Shown one piece after another: positions 8,254 through 17,223 of a stretch of DNA of 57,639 nt; position 1 is the first letter of the stretch, and each line of letters begins with the position of its first letter. The DNA lies in contig JAZSHX010000022.1 in the NCBI GenBank assembly GCA_045533485.1, positions 1 to 57,639 of the forward strand. Reading direction: 5' to 3'. A program made the translations under genes and the position numbers. The notes beneath the pieces were generated by a model, which was not told where the DNA came from, did no database searches, and saw nothing but the letters and a program-made list of their open reading frames with translations. The stretch is from Scatosoma sp045533485 (GTDB lineage: Bacteria > Bacillota > Clostridia > Christensenellales > Borkfalkiaceae).

Positions 8254-8952
8254 TCAATAAAATACCGTACGCGTAGGATAATAGCGTTTCAAAAACGCCG
8301 TAGTTTGCCCGTCTATTTCGCCAAAGCAATACACTTCCCCCGCACCGCCTATGAGCAGCTCCCCTACAATCGACTGCTTGCCCGTGAGCGCGCTTTTGGA
8401 CAGCACCCGATATTCCTTGTCGTACACTTTCCCGTCTTTCACGAACACTTTTTCTTCCCCGTCTTCCGCAAGAAATTCCATAAAATCGTCCATAGACGAC
8501 GCACCCATGTCCGCAGGCACATACCCAACCACTTCGTCCCAGCGCTGTTTTAGCCGTTGCAAACGAAAATGAAAAACACCGTCCAAGCAATAATTTTCAA
8601 AGCCCACAATACGGCGCGCAATATACGCTTTATCTTCCTTGTAATCCGCCGCCACCAACGCCGTTAAAAGAACGTGCGCTTGTTCTTCCGTCAAAAGCGG
8701 CAAACGAATACGCGATTGCAAATAATGATATTTATATCCTATGGCAAGCACGTCGGCGATATTTTCTTCGGCAAATTTCCTAACGTACGGACAATATGCG
8801 CTTTGCAATTTCAAGCATATTTTTTGCTGGTCTCCGTCCGTGCGCATATCCATATCCCCGGGCAAAAAAGAAAACCTGCCTTTGACTTTGCCAAACAGGT
8901 AGGACATATAGCTTTCGTTAAAACCGTTTTGCGTTATCGTTATTTTTTCCAC
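8254..8952 (-). CDS. YtxC-like sporulation-associated protein
   Basis: 232 residues, soluble, no signal peptide. The central helical part with YCLDGVFHFRLQRLKQRWDEVVGYV resembles the YtxC family, whose Bacillus gene also sits directly upstream of thrS. Molecular role unknown; in Bacillus it is linked to sporulation. The GTG at 8952 has no ribosome site, and a CATACAAT box like a sporulation sigma -10 lies only seven bases upstream, so the true start may be leaderless or further in (ATG at 8907). Assigned partly on gene neighbourhood. Confidence 0.65.
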   Translation of the reverse strand: MEKITITQNGFNESYMSYLFGKVKGRFSFLPGDMDMRTDGDQQKICLKLQSAYCPYVRKFAEENIADVLAIGYKYHYLQSRIRLPLLTEEQAHVLLTALVAADYKEDKAYIARRIVGFENYCLDGVFHFRLQRLKQRWDEVVGYVPADMGASSMDDFMEFLAEDGEEKVFVKDGKVYDKEYRVLSKSALTGKQSIVGELLIGGAGEVYCFGEIDGQTTAFLKRYYPTRTVFY

Positions 8953-8958
8953 GCTATT

Positions 8959-8966
8959 ATTGTATG
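8959..8966 (-). promoter_or_regulatory. Candidate sigma-E/K-type -10 box of ytxC
   Basis: Minus strand CATACAAT, a full match to the sigma-E -10 consensus. No convincing -35 element is seen at the usual distance, so this is tentative. Confidence 0.35.
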
Positions 8967-9029
8967 CCGCAAAAACAAAATTATTTATTGCTTTTTGAAA
9001 AACGCACCGCTAAGGGCTTGTATATTCGC

Positions 9030-9058
9030 TTGACTTGCTTAAAAAAATTGACTATAAT
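9030..9058 (+). promoter_or_regulatory. Promoter of leuS
   Basis: -35 TTGACT at 9030-9035, 17-base spacer, perfect -10 TATAAT at 9053-9058. The leader is only about 60 bases and shows no T-box. Confidence 0.8.
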
Positions 9059-9125
9059 ATATAATGTTAGTAAAAACAGCATAGCATTGTGCGCGGAAAT
9101 AATGCGCAAATGGAGGTTTTAATTT

Positions 9126-11564
9126 ATGATGGATATGAAATCCGTAGAAAGCAAATGGCAAGCCAAATGGGAGAAAAGCAAATTAAACGTGTTCAACAAA
9201 AAGAACGCGGATAAAAAGCTGTACGTTTTGGAAATGTTCTCCTATCCTTCCGGCGCGAAATTACACGTAGGGCACTGGTACAACTACGGCCCGACGGATA
9301 CGTATGCGCGCTTTAAGAAAATGCAAGGATACGAAGTGTTCCAACCTATGGGCTTCGACGCGTTCGGCTTACCTGCGGAAAACTTTGCCATTAAGACGGG
9401 GATTCACCCCCAAGATTCCACGGAAAAGAATATTGCAACCATGGAAGAACAACTGCGTAAAATGGGCGCTATGTTCGACTGGACGGCGGAAATCAAAACG
9501 TGTGAAAAGGATTATTATAAATGGACGCAATGGCTGTTCTTACAGTTATATAAAAAGGGCCTTGCATACCGCAAGGAAGCGCTTGTAAACTGGTGCCCTT
9601 CCTGCGAAACGGTGCTTGCAAACGAACAGGTTATCGACGGCAAATGCGAACGCTGCGATTCCGTGGTACTCCGCAAGGACATGACGCAATGGTTTTTCAA
9701 AATTACCGATTATGCGGAAGAATTGCTGAACGATTTGAACACGCTGGACTGGCCGGAAAAAACCAAGCTGATGCAAAAGAACTGGATCGGCCGTTCCACC
9801 GGTTGCGAAATTCATTTCGCTTGCGAAACGGGCGACGATATCACGGTGTTCACTACTCGTCCCGATACGGTATTCGGCGTCAATTACGTGGTGCTTGCAC
9901 CCGAACATCCCCTTGTGGAGAAATTGAAAGCGGCGCATCCCGAAAACCAAGCGGCTATCGATAAGTACGTGCAATACGCGGCGGAAGCAAACGACATTGA
10001 CCGCCTTTCCACTGCACGTGAAAAAACGGGCGTATTTACGGGCGCTTATGCAATCCACCCCTTAACCAACAAAAAAGTGCCTATTTATCTTGCCGATTAC
10101 GTACTTTATTCCTACGGTACAGGCGCGGTTATGGCAGTTGCCGCACACGACGAACGCGATTACGCTTTTGCGAAAAAATACGGCTTGCCCGTAACGCAGG
10201 TTATTCAAAAAGCAGGCGGAGAAACGACATTGCCGTTTACCGAAGACGGCATCCTTGTCAACAGCGGTGAATTTGACGGCTTATCGGGCGAAGACGCAAG
10301 AAACGCAATCGCCGCGCATCTTACCAAAATCGGCAAAGGCGGCAAAAAGGTAAATTACAGACTTCGCGACTGGTCGGTTTCCCGTCAACGCTACTGGGGT
10401 GCGCCTATCCCTATGATTCACTGTAAGAAATGCGGCGCAGTGCCCGTTCCTGAAAAGGATTTGCCTGTAAAGCTTCCCTACGACGTGGAATTCCGCCCTA
10501 CCGGCAAATCGCCGTTAGCGTCGCACGCTAAATTTATGAAATGCACCTGCCCTAACTGCGGCGGTAAAGCGCAACGCGATCCCGATACGTTAGATACGTT
10601 CGTATGCTCAAGCTGGTATTATTTGCGCTATCCCGAAGCGTTCAACGATAAGCAAGCGTTCTCTGCGGAAGTGGCAAACGCTATGCTCCCCGTCGACGTA
10701 TACGTAGGCGGTTCGGAACACGCTTGTATGCACCTTTTGTACGCACGCTTTATCGCAAAAGCGTTGCGCGATATGGGCTATATTAATTTTGGCGAACCGT
10801 TCAAACGTCTTGTACACCAAGGTATTATCCTTGGCCCCGACGGCAACCGTATGTCCAAATCCCACGGCAACGTTATCTCCCCCGACACGTATATCGACGA
10901 ATACGGTTCGGACATCTTCCGTATGTATTTGATGTTTGGGTTTAGCTACACCGAAGGCGGCCCTTGGAACGACGACGGTATTAAATCGGTTGCAAAATTC
11001 TTGGAACGCGTAGAACGCTTGGTAATCAAATCGTTAGAGCTTCCCAAAACGGGGCACAGCGAAAAACGCAGTGCGGAAAAAGAGCTTGATTACGTGAAGA
11101 ATTACGCCATCAAATCGATTACGCGCGACGTGGAAGCATTCTCTTTCAACACGTCGGTTGCACGCATTATGGAATACGTAAACGCGTTGCAAAAATACGA
11201 TACGGAAACGGAAAAGAACGTTACTTTCTACAAAGAAAGCATCTTGGATTTAATCCGTATGCTTGCTCCGTTCACGCCCCACTTTGCGGAAGAATTGTGG
11301 GAAATTTGCGGAAACAAAAATTCGGTATTCTTGGAAGAATATCCCCTTGTCAACGAAGCGGCGCTTGTCAAAGACGAAACGGAATACGCCGTGCAAATCA
11401 ACAGCAAAATCAAGGCAAAGATGATGATTGCGCAAGGGCTTTCCGATGAAGAAATTCAAGCGTTCGTATGCGCAAACCCTGAAATTGCCGCGCAAATTGA
11501 AGGCAAAAAGGTTAGAAAGTGCATCATCGTTAAAAACCGTTTGGTCAACTTGATTGTCGGCTAA
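9126..11564 (+). CDS. leuS: Leucyl-tRNA synthetase
   Basis: 812 residues, bacterial type. Class I signatures are present: the HIGH-like HVGHW near residue 46 and RMSKSHGN near 577. The zinc-like cysteine cluster CPSCETVLANEQVIDGKC and the CP1 editing domain with TTRPDTVFGVNY lie between. The C-terminal helical anticodon domain is complete and ends in the typical KVRKCIIVKNRLVNLIVG. GGAGG nine bases upstream supports the ATG at 9126; the ATG at 9129 is also possible. Unlike many clostridial leuS genes it has no T-box here. Confidence 0.98.
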   Translation: MMDMKSVESKWQAKWEKSKLNVFNKKNADKKLYVLEMFSYPSGAKLHVGHWYNYGPTDTYARFKKMQGYEVFQPMGFDAFGLPAENFAIKTGIHPQDSTEKNIATMEEQLRKMGAMFDWTAEIKTCEKDYYKWTQWLFLQLYKKGLAYRKEALVNWCPSCETVLANEQVIDGKCERCDSVVLRKDMTQWFFKITDYAEELLNDLNTLDWPEKTKLMQKNWIGRSTGCEIHFACETGDDITVFTTRPDTVFGVNYVVLAPEHPLVEKLKAAHPENQAAIDKYVQYAAEANDIDRLSTAREKTGVFTGAYAIHPLTNKKVPIYLADYVLYSYGTGAVMAVAAHDERDYAFAKKYGLPVTQVIQKAGGETTLPFTEDGILVNSGEFDGLSGEDARNAIAAHLTKIGKGGKKVNYRLRDWSVSRQRYWGAPIPMIHCKKCGAVPVPEKDLPVKLPYDVEFRPTGKSPLASHAKFMKCTCPNCGGKAQRDPDTLDTFVCSSWYYLRYPEAFNDKQAFSAEVANAMLPVDVYVGGSEHACMHLLYARFIAKALRDMGYINFGEPFKRLVHQGIILGPDGNRMSKSHGNVISPDTYIDEYGSDIFRMYLMFGFSYTEGGPWNDDGIKSVAKFLERVERLVIKSLELPKTGHSEKRSAEKELDYVKNYAIKSITRDVEAFSFNTSVARIMEYVNALQKYDTETEKNVTFYKESILDLIRMLAPFTPHFAEELWEICGNKNSVFLEEYPLVNEAALVKDETEYAVQINSKIKAKMMIAQGLSDEEIQAFVCANPEIAAQIEGKKVRKCIIVKNRLVNLIVG

Positions 11565-11582
11565 AACACAATATACGAAAAC

Positions 11583-11616
11583 GCTCCCGTGGATAACCCG
11601 CGGGAGCTTATTTTTT
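11583..11616 (+). terminator. Intrinsic terminator of leuS
   Basis: Stem GCTCCCG (11583-11589) with CGGGAGC (11601-11607), then TTATTTTTT. Confidence 0.85.
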
Positions 11617-11627
11617 ATCGAATTGCA

Positions 11628-11660
11628 TAAAAAAACCACAGACAAAACTGTGGCTTTTTG
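11628..11660 (-). terminator. Intrinsic terminator of the uronate operon
   Basis: Stem 11636-11641 with 11648-11653 (CCACAG/CTGTGG) extended by flanking A and T runs, so it can act on both strands. On the minus strand it lies 16 bases after the kdgK stop. Confidence 0.8.
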
Positions 11661-11675
11661 TTGCGTCTATTGAAA

Positions 11676-12698
11676 TTATCTTTGAACGCGTCCGCTTGCG
11701 TCGCCGCCTGCAAGGTTTTTCACTTCGGCAACGGACATCATATTGTAGTCGCCTTCAATCGTGTGCTTCAAGCAGCTTGCCGCAACGGCAAATTCGATAG
11801 CGGCTTGGGGTTCATAACCGCTAACAAGCGAATAAATCAAACCGCCGCCAAAGCTGTCGCCGCCGCCCACGCGGTCAACGATGTGCATAGAATATTTCTT
11901 GGAGAAATACGCTTCGCCGCCCGTATAAAGCATACCCGACCAGTCGTTGTCGTTTGCGCTCTTGCTTTCTCTAAGCGTGATGGCAACGCCCTTGAAGCCA
12001 AATCTTTCCGTAAGCTTTTTCGCAACGGAAATGTAGCCGTTTCTATCCAGCTTACCGCCGTAAATATCGCTGTTATCCGCTTCAATACCGAATACGTCTT
12101 TCGCGTCTTCTTCGTTTGCGATGCAGTAATCGATATATTCGCAAAGCTGTGCCATAACTTGACCTGCTTTTTCTTTGCTCCAAAGCTTTTTACGGAAGTT
12201 CAAGTCGCAAGAAATGTTGATATCTCTTGCTTTTGCCGCTTTACAAGCTTCCAAGCAAATTTCCGCCGTTTCGTCGCTCAATGCCGGCGTGATACCCGTG
12301 AAGTGGAACCATTCTACGCCTTCAAAAATGCTAGCCCAGTCGAAATCTTCTTTCTTTGCCATAGCGATTGCGGAATACGCTCTGTCGTAAATAACTTTGC
12401 TGGGACGTTGGGAAGCGCCCTTTTCACAATAGTAAATACCCACTCTTTCGCCGCCGCGCACAATTTTGCTTGTATCCACGCCGAATTTGCGCAAGGAATT
12501 TACTGCCGCTTGACCGATTTCGTGCGCAGGCAATTTACTTACAAACGCTACGTCAATGCCGTAGTTTGCCAAGGAAACTGCTACGTTTGCTTCTGCGCCG
12601 CCGAACGTTGCTTCGTATTTTTCGCTTTGTACGAAACGAAGATAATTTTCCGGAGCAAGTCTTAACATCAATTCGCCAAAAGTGATAACTTTCTTCAT
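11676..12698 (-). CDS. kdgK: 2-keto-3-deoxygluconate kinase (PfkB family)
   Basis: 340 residues from the chosen start. It phosphorylates 2-keto-3-deoxygluconate (KDG) to KDPG in hexuronate breakdown. It has the PfkB ribokinase fold: the N-terminal FGELMLRLAP, the substrate region GGAEANVAVSLANYG and the C-terminal GGGDSFGGGLIY carrying the catalytic Asp. The ATG at 12698 is preferred because GAGGT precedes it; a longer reading to 12764 adds only a basic stretch. It is the last gene of the uxa operon, and the neighbouring eda supports KDG as substrate over fructose or ribose. Confidence 0.9.
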   Translation of the reverse strand: MKKVITFGELMLRLAPENYLRFVQSEKYEATFGGAEANVAVSLANYGIDVAFVSKLPAHEIGQAAVNSLRKFGVDTSKIVRGGERVGIYYCEKGASQRPSKVIYDRAYSAIAMAKKEDFDWASIFEGVEWFHFTGITPALSDETAEICLEACKAAKARDINISCDLNFRKKLWSKEKAGQVMAQLCEYIDYCIANEEDAKDVFGIEADNSDIYGGKLDRNGYISVAKKLTERFGFKGVAITLRESKSANDNDWSGMLYTGGEAYFSKKYSMHIVDRVGGGDSFGGGLIYSLVSGYEPQAAIEFAVAASCLKHTIEGDYNMMSVAEVKNLAGGDASGRVQR

Positions 12699-12769
12699 TT
12701 TTATATACCTCGATTTTTTATTTTTTCTTACTTTTACGGTTGCAATTTTGTATTTCATAATCAACCCTC

Positions 12770-13642
12770 TTATTGTTTATCCTGCAAGGATTTGAACCCT
12801 TGACCGCGTACTTCTACCGATTCGTTTATCATAATAAAAGCTTTTGAATCTATTTCGTTTACAATTTGTTTAAGTTGCGTCAGCTGGTGATTTTTCACGC
12901 AGGTAAGCACGACGTTGTGTTCTTTGTGCGTGTACATACCTTCGCCGTTCCACATAGTGATACCGCGCGGACTTTTTTCAAGCAGCGTTTTGGAAATTTC
13001 TTCGCCCTTGTCCGTTATAATGATGCACAATTTGGATTTTTCCAAACCCATCAAGATAACTTCCGACACCTTCGTGCTTAAAAATACTACGATAAGCGCG
13101 TATAACAAGTTTGCCGGATTTTTCGTGACGATTGCACCGAATACAACGACCAAACCGTCCAAAATTCCCACGCAAACGGGGATATTTAATCCGTGCACAA
13201 AACGGGCAATCAAACGTCCCAAAAGTTCCGTGCCGCCGCTGGAAAATTGATAACGCACAAACAGCCCGATGCCGATGCCTTGACAAATCCCGCCGTACAG
13301 CGACGCCAAAACCCCGTCGTTTGTCATGGTGAAATTTAGCATATCCAAAAGGTCGGTAACCACACCAAGCGTAGCGACGGTTATCAAGCAGCGAATGATA
13401 AATTTCCAACCCTGAAATTTAAGCCCAAACGCTAAAATGGGCAGGTTTATCACAATGGATATCATACCGATCAAAATATGCTCGTTTAAATAATTGAGCA
13501 TAACGGCAAGACCGGTTACGCCGCCTGCGATGATGGAATTAGGCGCTAAAAAGAAGCTGGTGCTAAGACCGTATGCGATACAGCCAAGCAACATAAACAA
13601 ATACCCTTTCGCTTCCGCGAGTACTTGTTTTTTATTTAGCAT
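12770..13642 (-). CDS. YitT-family membrane protein (first copy)
   Basis: 290 residues. About six hydrophobic segments in the first 190 residues (GYLFMLLGCIAYGLS, ILIGMISIVINLPILAF and others) precede a soluble C-terminal DUF2179 domain containing GITMWNGEGMYTHKEHNVVLTCV. The family is widespread in Firmicutes with no firmly known function. Its start overlaps the eda stop by 11 bases, so it is translationally coupled to a uronate catabolic gene. The operon has no recognisable hexuronate permease, so a transport-related role is a hypothesis. Confidence 0.85.
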   Translation of the reverse strand: MLNKKQVLAEAKGYLFMLLGCIAYGLSTSFFLAPNSIIAGGVTGLAVMLNYLNEHILIGMISIVINLPILAFGLKFQGWKFIIRCLITVATLGVVTDLLDMLNFTMTNDGVLASLYGGICQGIGIGLFVRYQFSSGGTELLGRLIARFVHGLNIPVCVGILDGLVVVFGAIVTKNPANLLYALIVVFLSTKVSEVILMGLEKSKLCIIITDKGEEISKTLLEKSPRGITMWNGEGMYTHKEHNVVLTCVKNHQLTQLKQIVNEIDSKAFIMINESVEVRGQGFKSLQDKQ

Positions 13643-14177
13643 TCAACGCCTCATCCACGAAGAAACTGCCGCCTACTGCGAACACCTTGTCAAATGCAAA
13701 GAATTCTTCGATATTTTCTCTGTTTACACCGCCCGTAGGGATAAATTTCACTTGGGGGAAGGGTGCGGACAACGCTTTAAGCGCTTTCAAGCCGCCGTAT
13801 ACGTTTGCCGGGAAGAATTTGACGATATTGATACCCAAATCCAACGCTTGCATAATTTCCGTAGGCGTTACGCAACCGGGATAATAGGGTACGCCGCGTT
13901 CTTTACATATGTTTGCAACCGCTACCGACAAACCGGGCGAAACGATAAATTTCGCACCAGCTGCAAGTGCCTTTTCGCATTGTTCGGCGTTGATAACCGT
14001 ACCTGCGCCCACGTTCATATCGGGATAGTTCTTGCAAGCATATTCGATCGCTTCCGCCGCACATGCGGTACGGAAGGTGATTTCCGCGCAGTTGATGCCG
14101 TGCTTTTGAAGTGCCGTTAAAATGGTATCCGTTTGGGAAAGTTCTTTGATGACCACTACGGGAATACATTTATCCAT
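13632..14177 (-). CDS. eda: KDPG/KHG aldolase
   Basis: 181 residues, slightly short for the family (about 200-215) but with an intact core. It cleaves 2-keto-3-deoxy-6-phosphogluconate to pyruvate and glyceraldehyde-3-phosphate. Key parts: EITFRT with the catalytic Glu, VGAGTVINAEQ, FIVSPG, and the Schiff-base lysine in NIVKFFPAN. With kdgK it completes the lower part of the galacturonate route. It overlaps the following yitT-like gene by 11 bases. Confidence 0.92.
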   Translation of the reverse strand: MDKCIPVVVIKELSQTDTILTALQKHGINCAEITFRTACAAEAIEYACKNYPDMNVGAGTVINAEQCEKALAAGAKFIVSPGLSVAVANICKERGVPYYPGCVTPTEIMQALDLGINIVKFFPANVYGGLKALKALSAPFPQVKFIPTGGVNRENIEEFFAFDKVFAVGGSFFVDEALNAK

Positions 14178-14204
14178 AGTTATTTACCTCTTTATATAAA
14201 TTTT

Positions 14205-14846
14205 TTATTTATCGATTTGATTGTTGAAAGCTTGCATCCAAGCGTCGGCGATAAGCTCCGCCCCAGCCGTGTTGGGATGTACGCCGTCACGAAGATAATA
14301 GGTGTTATCTCCGTATTTTTCTTGCATTGCGTCAAATTGCGCCTGCAAGGGAATAAATACCGCGTTAAAATCTTCGGCAATTTTCTTAACGACTTTCGCG
14401 TATTCTCGCACCGCCAAAAATTCTTGGTATTTATCGTTATGTAACGTTGCCGTGCCAGGCAAAACAAACGGTTCCATAATCATAAGCTTCACGCTAGGGA
14501 GCACCTTTTTCGTGTCTTCCAAAAGCATACGATAGACCTTTTCAAAACGGTCAATTTCTACGCCGTTTACACCATGTACGCCGTGCCATACGTCGTTGAC
14601 GCCGATTAAAATGCTTAAAACGTCGGGCTGTAAGTTCCAGCAATCGCATTTTACGCGCGCGTACAAATCTACGATACGGTGACCGCTGATACCGCGATTA
14701 TACAATTCGTATTTCACGGGGTCTTTTCCAAGCAATCTACCGCCGACCGTACGCACGTAACCGTAGCCCAAGCTTACAGCCGAACCGTCTTGGTCTTTCG
14801 CTCTGCCTGCATCCGTGATAGAATCGCCAAAAAACAAAATTTTCAT
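14205..14846 (-). CDS. SGNH/GDSL-family hydrolase
   Basis: 213 residues without a signal peptide. SGNH blocks are visible: block I GDSITDAG with the nucleophile Ser near residue 9, the block II Gly in NRGISGH, block III GVNDVWHG and block V DGVHPN with the catalytic Asp and His. Such enzymes are esterases; several deacetylate pectin or rhamnogalacturonan. Placed inside the galacturonate operon, it may remove acetyl groups from imported uronate compounds in the cytoplasm. That substrate is inference. Confidence 0.88.
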   Translation of the reverse strand: MKILFFGDSITDAGRAKDQDGSAVSLGYGYVRTVGGRLLGKDPVKYELYNRGISGHRIVDLYARVKCDCWNLQPDVLSILIGVNDVWHGVHGVNGVEIDRFEKVYRMLLEDTKKVLPSVKLMIMEPFVLPGTATLHNDKYQEFLAVREYAKVVKKIAEDFNAVFIPLQAQFDAMQEKYGDNTYYLRDGVHPNTAGAELIADAWMQAFNNQIDK

Positions 14847-14857
14847 ACCTTACTCCT

Positions 14858-15769
14858 TTACGGCTTAAACCGCCCGAACACTTCGTTAACTTTGGCAAAA
14901 CTTGCAAAAGTGCCCGGATATTTTTGAATGATTTTCATCATTTCCCCAACTTGTTTTTTACGGATAATGCACACAAGCATATATTTTTCCGTATGCGAAT
15001 ACATACCCTGCACACGGATTTCCGTTACGCCGTGTTTGAGCGTTTGGATAAGCTCCGCCGACAATTCGTTGGGTTTATCGGTTACAATTTCAAATTTGTA
15101 GCCGTTTTTGATACCTGCAAGCAAATTGTCCACCACTACGTTGGCGATAAACAGGTTGATAAGCGTACAAATCACGGGCGTAACACGCATACCGTACACG
15201 AAAAACGCAATCCCCACTACGCTGGAATCCAACCAAAAGGAAACGTACGCAACGTTGGTGGCAGGCTTACATTTTTTGATAAGCGAAGAAATGGCGTACG
15301 TGCCGCCGCTTGCGCCGAAACGGCGCAGCATTACGGAAAAACCGATACCCGATATTACGCCTGTCGCAATACACGCAAACGCAATTTCAAAATCTTCGCC
15401 ATTGTGTTCTTGACTGTATGGCAGCCATTTGAGTAGCGGATAAATTTCCGTAGAAAAGGACTGCACAAGCATATACACAATCAAGATAACGCCCAAACGA
15501 CGGTTGACGAATATGCTTACCAAGATAAAGATAGGTAAGTTAAACGCTACCATCAAAATTGCCCACGAAACGTTGATATCGTTTTCTCCAAGCAAATGAT
15601 AGGTAATGGTAGCAAGACCGCCTACACCGCCCGGCGCAAACCCGTTAGAGTTTTGAAAAAAGTAGTAAGCAAAGCCGACGATAATGCCTGCCAAACACGC
15701 AATCAGGATATCCGCCGCCCAGCTTTTTACTTGTTGCTTCACGTCTTTATTTTTTACTGTATCAACCAT
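14858..15769 (-). CDS. YitT-family membrane protein (second copy)
   Basis: About 303 residues from the ATG at 15769; a TTG at 15790 is also open, and neither start has a clear ribosome site. The architecture matches the other copy: hydrophobic segments (ADILIACLAGIIVGFAYYFF, ILMVAFNLPIFILVSIF and more), glycine-rich loops (GFAPGGVGGLATITYHL) and a C-terminal DUF2179 domain with TEIRVQGMYSHTEKYMLVCII. The two copies differ clearly in sequence, so this is not a recent duplication. It lies between uxaC and the GDSL hydrolase. Confidence 0.83.
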   Translation of the reverse strand: MVDTVKNKDVKQQVKSWAADILIACLAGIIVGFAYYFFQNSNGFAPGGVGGLATITYHLLGENDINVSWAILMVAFNLPIFILVSIFVNRRLGVILIVYMLVQSFSTEIYPLLKWLPYSQEHNGEDFEIAFACIATGVISGIGFSVMLRRFGASGGTYAISSLIKKCKPATNVAYVSFWLDSSVVGIAFFVYGMRVTPVICTLINLFIANVVVDNLLAGIKNGYKFEIVTDKPNELSAELIQTLKHGVTEIRVQGMYSHTEKYMLVCIIRKKQVGEMMKIIQKYPGTFASFAKVNEVFGRFKP

Positions 15770-15808
15770 TGCACTGATAATGCAAGCCAAGCCGCTTGCA
15801 AGCTTTAC

Positions 15809-17206
15809 TTAAAGCTCCAGGTTAAAATAGGCAATCGCGTTGCGGTAGCAAATATCTTTCACCACTTCGCCGACAAACGCGGTGTCTTGCGTCATTTCGC
15901 CCTTTTCCATCATATTCCCAAAGTACGCGCACAAAATTCTTCTAAAATAGTGGTGTCTGGGATAGGACAAAAGCGATCTACTGTCGGTAAGCATACCGAT
16001 AAACGCGCCGATATGGCCGGTTGCCGTCAAATCTTCCAAGTGCTTTTCCATACCCACTTTGTTATCCAAGAACCACCAAGCGGGGCCGTATTGCACTTTA
16101 CCCTTTGCTTCATCGCTTTGGAAACAGCCGATAAGCGTCATAATTTCCGTATTCATTTTAGGGTTCAAATTGAACAAAATGGTTTTCGGGAACGCCTTTT
16201 CCATATTCAGTTTATCGAACAGGCGCGACGTTTGTTTGATGCTGTTTTCTTCGGAAATACTGTCAAAGCCCGTATCCAAGCCAAGCTTTTCAAGCATAGC
16301 GGAGTTGTTGTTGCGCATAGCGCCAACGTGCAATTCCGTCGCTACGTTATATTTTGCGTACAGTTTGAACAAGAAATACGTCAAATAACCCTTGAACGTT
16401 TTTGCTTCGCATTCGCAAATGGTTTTGCCTTTGAGCGCTTTTTTAAGCACCTTGTCCGCAGCCGCTTTATCGGCTACGGGATATACGCTTTCCAGCGCGA
16501 TATCGCTCGCGCGCGTGCCTACCTTAATAAACGCTTGCAAACGCGCTTCAATCGCCGCTTCCAAAGCGTTGATATCGGTAACCGCAAACGTGAGTGCTTC
16601 CAGCTTTTCGATAAACGCTTTATATCCCTTTGCGTCGATATTCATAATTTTATCCGCGCGGAACGCAGGAATAACCTTAAATTTATAATCCTTTTTCGCA
16701 ATTTCTTCAAACGTGGTCAAATCGTCGAAAATTTCGTTGGTCGTGAACACGTATTTTACGTTGGAGCGTTCAATCAAGCTCTGCGGCGTTACGTTGTTGG
16801 CTTGAATATACGCGTTGCATTCATCCCAAATGGCTTCCGCGTTCGCTTCGTTGATTTCCTTGTCGCAATCGAAAAATTCTTTAAGCTCCACTTGCGACCA
16901 GTGATACAAGGGGTTGCCAAACGCCGTACCAAGTACGCGGCAATAGGTTAAGAATTTTTCTTTATTGCTGGTGGATTTACCCGTGATAAATTCTTCGTTT
17001 ACGCCGAAATTACGCATCAAACGCCATTTGTAATGGTCGCCTGCAAGCCAAATTTCAAACACGTCGTTAAACGGCTTGTTTTCCAAAATTTGCTTTTCGG
17101 GCAAATGGCAGTGGTAATCGAAAATGGGCATTACCTTTGCATATTCGTTATACAAAAGCTCCGCAGTTTTCGTCGTCAATAAAAAGTTGTCTTTAATATA
17201 ACTCAT
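15809..17206 (-). CDS. uxaC: Glucuronate/galacturonate isomerase
   Basis: 465 residues, full length. Converts D-galacturonate to tagaturonate and D-glucuronate to fructuronate. An amidohydrolase-like barrel with the metal-binding FDYHCHLP near residue 30, the family segment WLAGDHYKWRLMRNFGV, and the C-terminal LLSYPRHHYFRRILC. First enzyme of the pathway, encoded third in the operon. Confidence 0.97.
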   Translation of the reverse strand: MSYIKDNFLLTTKTAELLYNEYAKVMPIFDYHCHLPEKQILENKPFNDVFEIWLAGDHYKWRLMRNFGVNEEFITGKSTSNKEKFLTYCRVLGTAFGNPLYHWSQVELKEFFDCDKEINEANAEAIWDECNAYIQANNVTPQSLIERSNVKYVFTTNEIFDDLTTFEEIAKKDYKFKVIPAFRADKIMNIDAKGYKAFIEKLEALTFAVTDINALEAAIEARLQAFIKVGTRASDIALESVYPVADKAAADKVLKKALKGKTICECEAKTFKGYLTYFLFKLYAKYNVATELHVGAMRNNNSAMLEKLGLDTGFDSISEENSIKQTSRLFDKLNMEKAFPKTILFNLNPKMNTEIMTLIGCFQSDEAKGKVQYGPAWWFLDNKVGMEKHLEDLTATGHIGAFIGMLTDSRSLLSYPRHHYFRRILCAYFGNMMEKGEMTQDTAFVGEVVKDICYRNAIAYFNLEL

Positions 17207-17223
17207 ATTTTTCTCCTTATTTC

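Noticed and set aside
9059..9125. T-box or other riboswitch ahead of leuS
   Set aside because: The leader is only about 60 bases and lacks a T-box core; only a small hairpin is visible.
15596..16951. 451-residue plus-strand ORF
   Set aside because: Antisense to uxaC and the YitT gene; composition typical of a shadow frame.
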